A stretch of 64,000 nucleotides of DNA from Prevotella sp. UBA3675 (GTDB lineage Bacteria; Bacteroidota; Bacteroidia; Bacteroidales; Bacteroidaceae): NCBI GenBank assembly GCA_002372235.1, contig DFJI01000029.1, positions 20,024 to 84,023 of the forward strand, given 5' to 3'. Shown here piece by piece: positions 60,218 through 64,000 of the stretch. Position 1 is the stretch's first letter; each line of letters opens with the position of its first letter. Below the pieces are notes generated by a model. That model saw nothing but the letters and a program-made list of their open reading frames with translations, had not been told where the DNA came from and made no database searches. Position numbers and translations under genes: made by a program.

Positions 60218-61585
60218 TTACTTTTTTGCGTTGCGGGCACGAATGATGCCCATGACTGTTGATTTTCCCTGACGAATGTTGTCGAGTAGCGGGCGATGGG
60301 CCGGGCAGGTGAACTGGCATGAACCGCACTCAATGCAGCTCGTAATGTCTTCACGCTCAGCACGCTCCCAATTCTTCACCTCGCTAATCTTTGCCAACAA
60401 GTAAGGCTCAAGCCCCATCGGGCAGGCGCTCACGCACTTGGCACAGCGAATGCAGGGCTGTGGCTCCTTGCGACGAGCATCCTCACCAGAGAGGATGGTC
60501 ACCGAGTTGGTGCCTTTACAGATAGGCACTTCGATGCTTGTCAGGGCTTTGCCCATCATCGGGCCGCCTGCCAACAGCTTGTTGTCGCCCTCGGGCATTC
60601 CGCCACAGGCATCAATGAGGTCTTTCATCGGTGTACCCATGCGCACAAGGAAGTTACCGGGATTCTGTAGCTTCTTGCCTGTTACGGTCGTATAACGCTC
60701 GAACAGAGGCTTATGCTTCATGACTGCCTCGTAAACGGCAAAGGCTGTGCCTACGTTTTGGACGATGGCACCCACATTGACCGGAATGGCAGGAGGGGCA
60801 GGCACCTGACGACGAATCACGGCATCAACCAACTGCTTCTCACCACCTTGCGGATAGCGTTGGGCTAAAGGAACAACTTCTACTTGATATTCGGTTCCGT
60901 TGAACTTTTCTGCGGCTTTTTGGGTGAGTAGCTCAATGGCTGCTGGCTTGTTCGTCTCAATGCCAATGTAGCCTGTCGTCACTTTCGCACCCTTCATCAG
61001 CAATTCCAAGCCAATAAGAATCTCATCGGCATGCTCCATCATCAGGCGGTAGTCAGCAGTGATGTAGGGCTCACACTCCACAGCATTTATGATCACGCAC
61101 TCAGCCTTGGCCGTGGGTGGGGGAGTGAGTTTGATAAAAGTGGGGAAACAGGCACCGCCCATGCCGACAACGCCGGCTTCTTTGATGCGGTTGACTATCT
61201 CCTCGGGAGTCAGCTCGGGATGGTCTTTCACCAATTCGAGCTTGTCACTGCGATCAATCTTCTCTTCCCACTCGTCGCCTTCCACATTAATAATAATTAC
61301 GGGCTTGCGATAACCTGTGGCATCAATAGCAGTGTCAATTTTGAACACTGTTCCGCTCACCGACGAGAATATCGGAGCAGAAACGAATCCGCCTGCCTCG
61401 GCAATCAGCGTACCCACCTTCACCTTGTCGCCTTTCTGGACAACAGGCTTGGCCGGGGCTCCAATGTGCTGACTCAATGGGAATATGGCTTGCTTAGGAA
61501 GGGCTGCTACCTTTGTAGCTACCTCATGTGTAAGCTTGTTTTCTTCAGGGTGTACGCCACCTATACGGAATGTCTTGATAGTCAT
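60218..61585 (-). CDS. rnfC: RnfC, NADH/flavin-binding subunit
   Basis: 455 residues, soluble. N-terminal FRIGGVHPEENK, GVVGMGGACFPTFIKL (glycine-rich nucleotide and FMN-binding site of the NuoF type), VNVGAIVQNVGTAFAVYEA, and two 4Fe-4S motifs, CIRCAKCVSACP and CIECGSCQFTCP. Links NAD to the membrane part. Overlaps rnfB by 4 nt. Confidence 0.94.
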   Translation of the reverse strand: MTIKTFRIGGVHPEENKLTHEVATKVAALPKQAIFPLSQHIGAPAKPVVQKGDKVKVGTLIAEAGGFVSAPIFSSVSGTVFKIDTAIDATGYRKPVIIINVEGDEWEEKIDRSDKLELVKDHPELTPEEIVNRIKEAGVVGMGGACFPTFIKLTPPPTAKAECVIINAVECEPYITADYRLMMEHADEILIGLELLMKGAKVTTGYIGIETNKPAAIELLTQKAAEKFNGTEYQVEVVPLAQRYPQGGEKQLVDAVIRRQVPAPPAIPVNVGAIVQNVGTAFAVYEAVMKHKPLFERYTTVTGKKLQNPGNFLVRMGTPMKDLIDACGGMPEGDNKLLAGGPMMGKALTSIEVPICKGTNSVTILSGEDARRKEPQPCIRCAKCVSACPMGLEPYLLAKISEVKNWERAEREDITSCIECGSCQFTCPAHRPLLDNIRQGKSTVMGIIRARNAKK

Positions 61586-62529
61586 GCTTTTTCCTCCTTT
61601 CCTTCTTCTTTAGGAGTTTCGTTCTTAGGCGCAGCAGTCGTAGGCGCTGCCTTAGTCGTTTCTACTTTTGCTGGCTCGGTCTTTGGCTTTGGTGCGGGTG
61701 CAGGATTGGGGAAATTCACGTCAATGATGGCGTGCTTCGGACAAACGGTGACGCATTTGCGGCACAGACGGCATTTCTCCGAATCAATGTAAGCCAGATT
61801 ATTCTCTATGGTAATGGCGCCGAAGTTGCACTCCTTCTCGCACTTTCCGCATCCGATACAGCTCACGGCGCAAGCCTTCATGGCAACAGGACCTTTGTCC
61901 TTATTGACGCAGCTCACAAACACGCGACGGTTCTTCAGACCTTTCTTGCGCAACTCGATGATGCCGCGTGGACAAGCCTTCGTGCAAGCACCGCAGGCCG
62001 TGCATTTCTCGTCATCGACCTCGGGAATACCCGTCTCAGGATTGATGTGAATGGCATCGAACTGACAAGCTTCAACGCAGTCGCCACAGCCAAGACACCC
62101 GAAGCCGCAGGCGGTCTCACCAGCACCACAAGCGTGCATAGCCGCGCAAGTTCGGAGTCCGGCATACTCGGCAATCTTGGGCCTGTGCTCACAAGTGCCA
62201 TTACATCTCACTACGGCCACTTTCGGTTCGCCATTGGCAATCGCCATGCCAAGCAAATCGGCCACTTTACTCATGGTCTCAGAACCGCCCACAGGACAGA
62301 GCAGACCATCGAGGCTTCCGGCATCGGCTCCTTTTACCAGAGCATCGGCCATACCTCCACAGCCAGGAAATCCACAGCCACCACAGTTGGCACCGGGCAG
62401 CAGTTCGTTTACCAGAGCAATGCGAGGATCCTCATACACAGCAAATTTCTTGGAACAGACGTACAATACCAGTGCGGCAATGAGTCCGATTGCTCCAAGC
62501 ACAATTACTGCAATCAAGATGAAATTCAT
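61582..62529 (-). CDS. rnfB: RnfB, ferredoxin-like subunit
   Basis: 315 residues. N-terminal membrane anchor, then the four-Cys motif GANCGGCGFPGCGG, followed by several 4Fe-4S motifs (CLGCGDCVEACQF, CTACGACTKACP, CIGCGKCEKECNF, CRLCRKCVTVCP). The C-terminal tail is a Pro/Ala/Lys/Glu-rich disordered stretch not found in E. coli RsxB but seen in Bacteroidetes. Takes electrons from ferredoxin. Confidence 0.94.
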   Translation of the reverse strand: MNFILIAVIVLGAIGLIAALVLYVCSKKFAVYEDPRIALVNELLPGANCGGCGFPGCGGMADALVKGADAGSLDGLLCPVGGSETMSKVADLLGMAIANGEPKVAVVRCNGTCEHRPKIAEYAGLRTCAAMHACGAGETACGFGCLGCGDCVEACQFDAIHINPETGIPEVDDEKCTACGACTKACPRGIIELRKKGLKNRRVFVSCVNKDKGPVAMKACAVSCIGCGKCEKECNFGAITIENNLAYIDSEKCRLCRKCVTVCPKHAIIDVNFPNPAPAPKPKTEPAKVETTKAAPTTAAPKNETPKEEGKEEKA

Positions 62530-62552
62530 ACTGTTTTGTTTAATTTGTTTTT

Positions 62553-62975
62553 TTAGTTAGTTATTGTTCTTTCCAGTTGGAACGAGATGCTTTTCGCAAT
62601 TCGCTCACGTAAGAGCCATACACATATATAATAAGGTATAAGAGCTCCCATCGCCCATAGGGCAGATGCTTCGTCACTATAGCCAAGTATTTTCATGACG
62701 AACAGTACTCCGACCAGAATGCCCAGTGGGATAACAAAGCCTATCAGTGTTGCGCGGCTGGCTGTCGAGCCGGATGTGCTCACTACGACTTCCTCTCCAA
62801 TTCTCAGGCCGTTGGCATCGGTGTAAACGTCAATGATTTTCTCTTTCGCCTCAGAAGCATTGCAGTGACTGGCCACCTTGCAGGCGCTGCATGCAGCTGC
62901 TTGCACAATTCTGACCCGCACGTGAGAATGCTCAATGCTATCTACAACTCCAACATGTCTGATTCTGCTATTCAT
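62553..62975 (-). CDS. RseC/MucC-family protein
   Basis: 140 residues from MNSRIRHVGVVDSIEH (62975). SoxR-reducing/RseC family: Cys-rich AAACSACKVASHCNASEA, then VVVSTSGSTASRATLIGFV and two transmembrane helices. First gene of the rnf operon, as is common in Bacteroidetes. Probably assists the complex or its redox control. Confidence 0.85.
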   Translation of the reverse strand: MNSRIRHVGVVDSIEHSHVRVRIVQAAACSACKVASHCNASEAKEKIIDVYTDANGLRIGEEVVVSTSGSTASRATLIGFVIPLGILVGVLFVMKILGYSDEASALWAMGALIPYYICVWLLRERIAKSISFQLERTITN

Positions 62976-62984
62976 AGTTTGCTT

Positions 62985-63010
62985 TGCAAAGCGCTTTGCA
63001 TGCAAAGGTA
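62985..63010 (-). promoter_or_regulatory. rnf operon promoter with 16-bp palindrome
   Basis: -7 box TACCTTTGC at 63010-63002 (minus). The perfect palindrome TGCAAAGCGCTTTGCA (62985-63000) lies where transcription should start, 9 nt from the ATG. No clear -33. A likely operator. Confidence 0.65.
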
Positions 63011-63072
63011 ATATAAAAACTTTAATTTTAGTGAACAACGATTGATTATTTTTTCAAAAAGATTCGTAATCG

Positions 63073-63104
63073 TTTGCAAATGCGCGAGTTTTTTGTATAT
63101 TTGC
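63073..63104 (+). promoter_or_regulatory. Promoter of the gene at 63128
   Basis: TTTG (63073-63076), 19 nt, TATATTTGC (63096-63104). Divergent from the rnf promoter. Confidence 0.82.
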
Positions 63105-63127
63105 ATCCTAAAAACTTAAAAAGCAGC

Positions 63128-63574
63128 ATGAATACAACAGAACAAACATTAAAGCAGATTGGCAGAGCCATCAGAAAAATTACTGAGAAGTTTCCAGAAT
63201 CGCAAGAGGCTTCCTTGTTGACAGACATACATCTGTGCGTGTCTCAGGAAACGGGTGAGTTGATTGCTTTTGACGATGATGATAAAGAAATTACAAGATG
63301 TGTCGTGGAACAGTGGATCGATGACAAAGATGATGATTTCTTTAAGCATGTGGCCAATTTGCTACGCAAAATTTTGAAAGAGAACGCTTCGTTGATTGAA
63401 AACATGTCTATTTTAAAACCTTATGCCTTTGTCTTGGAAAACAAAGATGAACGGGATGAAGAATACGAACTTTATGTGGTCGATGGTGATACCGTTATCA
63501 TAGACCCCATCATCATGGAAGATTTGGATAAAGACCTTGATAATTTCTTCGAACAACTCATGAAGGATATTTAG
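63128..63574 (+). CDS. Conserved acidic protein of unknown function
   Basis: 148 residues from MNTTEQTLKQIGRAIRK (63128, fixed by the promoter). Soluble, acidic, with LIAFDDDDKEITRCVVEQW and LYVVDGDTVIIDPIIMEDLDKDLDNFFEQL. Common next to rRNA operons and rnf in Bacteroidales in my recollection, without known function. Monocistronic. Confidence 0.7.
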   Translation: MNTTEQTLKQIGRAIRKITEKFPESQEASLLTDIHLCVSQETGELIAFDDDDKEITRCVVEQWIDDKDDDFFKHVANLLRKILKENASLIENMSILKPYAFVLENKDERDEEYELYVVDGDTVIIDPIIMEDLDKDLDNFFEQLMKDI

Positions 63575-63677
63575 AAAAAGTTGCTTCTCTTTATAATATA
63601 TAATAAGGTGTAATTCATGATTTATATTAAATCACTCATTGAAATGATATAAATCGTTGAAAAAAATTGGCAAAATA

Positions 63678-63936
63678 TTTTGTCCGAACGAAAAAAGTCG
63701 TACCTTTGCATCCGCTAACGAGGAAACAACCTCCGAGGCGATAAAAAAGAAGAGTTCTTTGAAAGACTTACATAGACAGTGAAGTAGTACAAGAAGCGGT
63801 GCCGATGTTTTTCGTCGGCACTGGGTAAATAGAAAATATGAAGTCAGCCGTCGATTTTGAATGAAGAGGTGACAGATAATGCTTGATACTATTCGGATAC
63901 GTTGCGTCCTGAAAACAGACATACAGATTTATTTTT
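63678..63936 (+). promoter_or_regulatory. rRNA operon promoter and leader
   Basis: TTTG (63678-63681), 18 nt, TACCTTTGC (63700-63708). The leader of about 230 nt holds a hairpin (63799-63807 with 63813-63821, loop of five T). Upstream, 63619-63627 pairs with 63647-63655. No gene in 63575-63936. Confidence 0.75.
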
Positions 63937-64000
63937 ACAATGAAGAGTTTGATCCTGGCTCAGGATGAACGCTAGCTACAGGCTTAACACATGCAAGTCG
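63937..64000 (+). rRNA. rrs: 16S rRNA, 5' end
   Basis: TGAAGAGTTTGATCCTGGCT from 63941 is the standard 16S start, and GATGAACGCTAGCTACAGGC with the following TTAACACATGCAAGTCG is typical of Bacteroidales. Cut by the window edge; mature 5' end placed by analogy with E. coli numbering. Confidence 0.96.

Noticed and set aside
63632..63922. Minus-strand ORF in the rRNA leader
   Set aside because: It lies across the rRNA promoter and leader, with low-complexity translation.

Overview
The window looks like chromosomal DNA of a member of the Bacteroidales, most likely Prevotellaceae. The support is: the first bases of a 16S rRNA gene at the right edge read like a Bacteroidales 16S; promoters fit the Bacteroidetes sigma pattern (TTTG, about 19 nt, TAnnTTTG); and the gene content includes gldE, a Bacteroidetes-type rnf operon, scattered men genes, many lipoproteins and a carboxynorspermidine decarboxylase. 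The species cannot be named from what is visible.

Layout. 1-3.8 kb: end of nspC, a four-tRNA operon (Gly-Leu-Leu-Gly), an unknown protein, ssb and gldE. 3.8-12.5 kb: a clostripain-family lipoprotein, then a small glycan locus (GH2 enzyme followed by a GH28-GH106 fusion), a GH25 lysozyme and mnmA. 12.6-14.5 kb: a three-gene operon (SPFH membrane protein, ribbon-helix-helix protein, DUF1648 protein) behind a striking symmetric operator. 14.4-23.8 kb: small genes including an ASCH protein, then a complete type I restriction-modification operon (XRE regulator, hsdM, DUF1016 nuclease, hsdS, hsdR). 24-28.1 kb: a repeat-rich spacer, then a GT-C glycosyltransferase, a UbiA-type prenyl-phosphate transferase and a HAD phosphatase, then a cupin lipoprotein. 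28.1-33.2 kb: menD, menF and a hotdog thioesterase, then two tandem ROK proteins. 33.4-39 kb: a lipoprotein with 11-residue repeats, two Cthe_2159-like beta-helix proteins and a LytS/LytR-type two-component pair. 39-42.2 kb: menC and menE, separated by a GxxExxY nuclease-like gene lying between two tandem-repeat arrays that are diverged inverted copies of each other.

42.2-50.7 kb is the most accessory stretch. It holds an AbiEi-type antitoxin without a visible toxin, a transposase remnant, a 28-bp duplication of the menE 3' end, a TPR regulator, decaying duplicated small secreted proteins, and a two-gene ATPase plus PD-(D/E)XK-like pair. 50.7-57.2 kb returns to core genes: aroB, an endonuclease/exonuclease/phosphatase-family protein, a hybrid histidine kinase, a GT2 glycosyltransferase, a Spy/CpxP-like protein and an ECF sigma/anti-sigma pair. 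57.3-63 kb is the rnf electron-transport operon (rseC-like, rnfB, C, D, G, E, A). The window ends in an rRNA operon promoter and the start of 16S.

The parts most worth following are: the array-flanked GxxExxY gene at 40.08-41.19 kb; the two 7 x 22-nt degenerate repeat arrays (24.0 and 50.6 kb), each lying beside a copy of one dispersed inverted-repeat element; the ATPase/nuclease pair at 48.5-50.1 kb; and the four-half-site operator at 12.65 kb.
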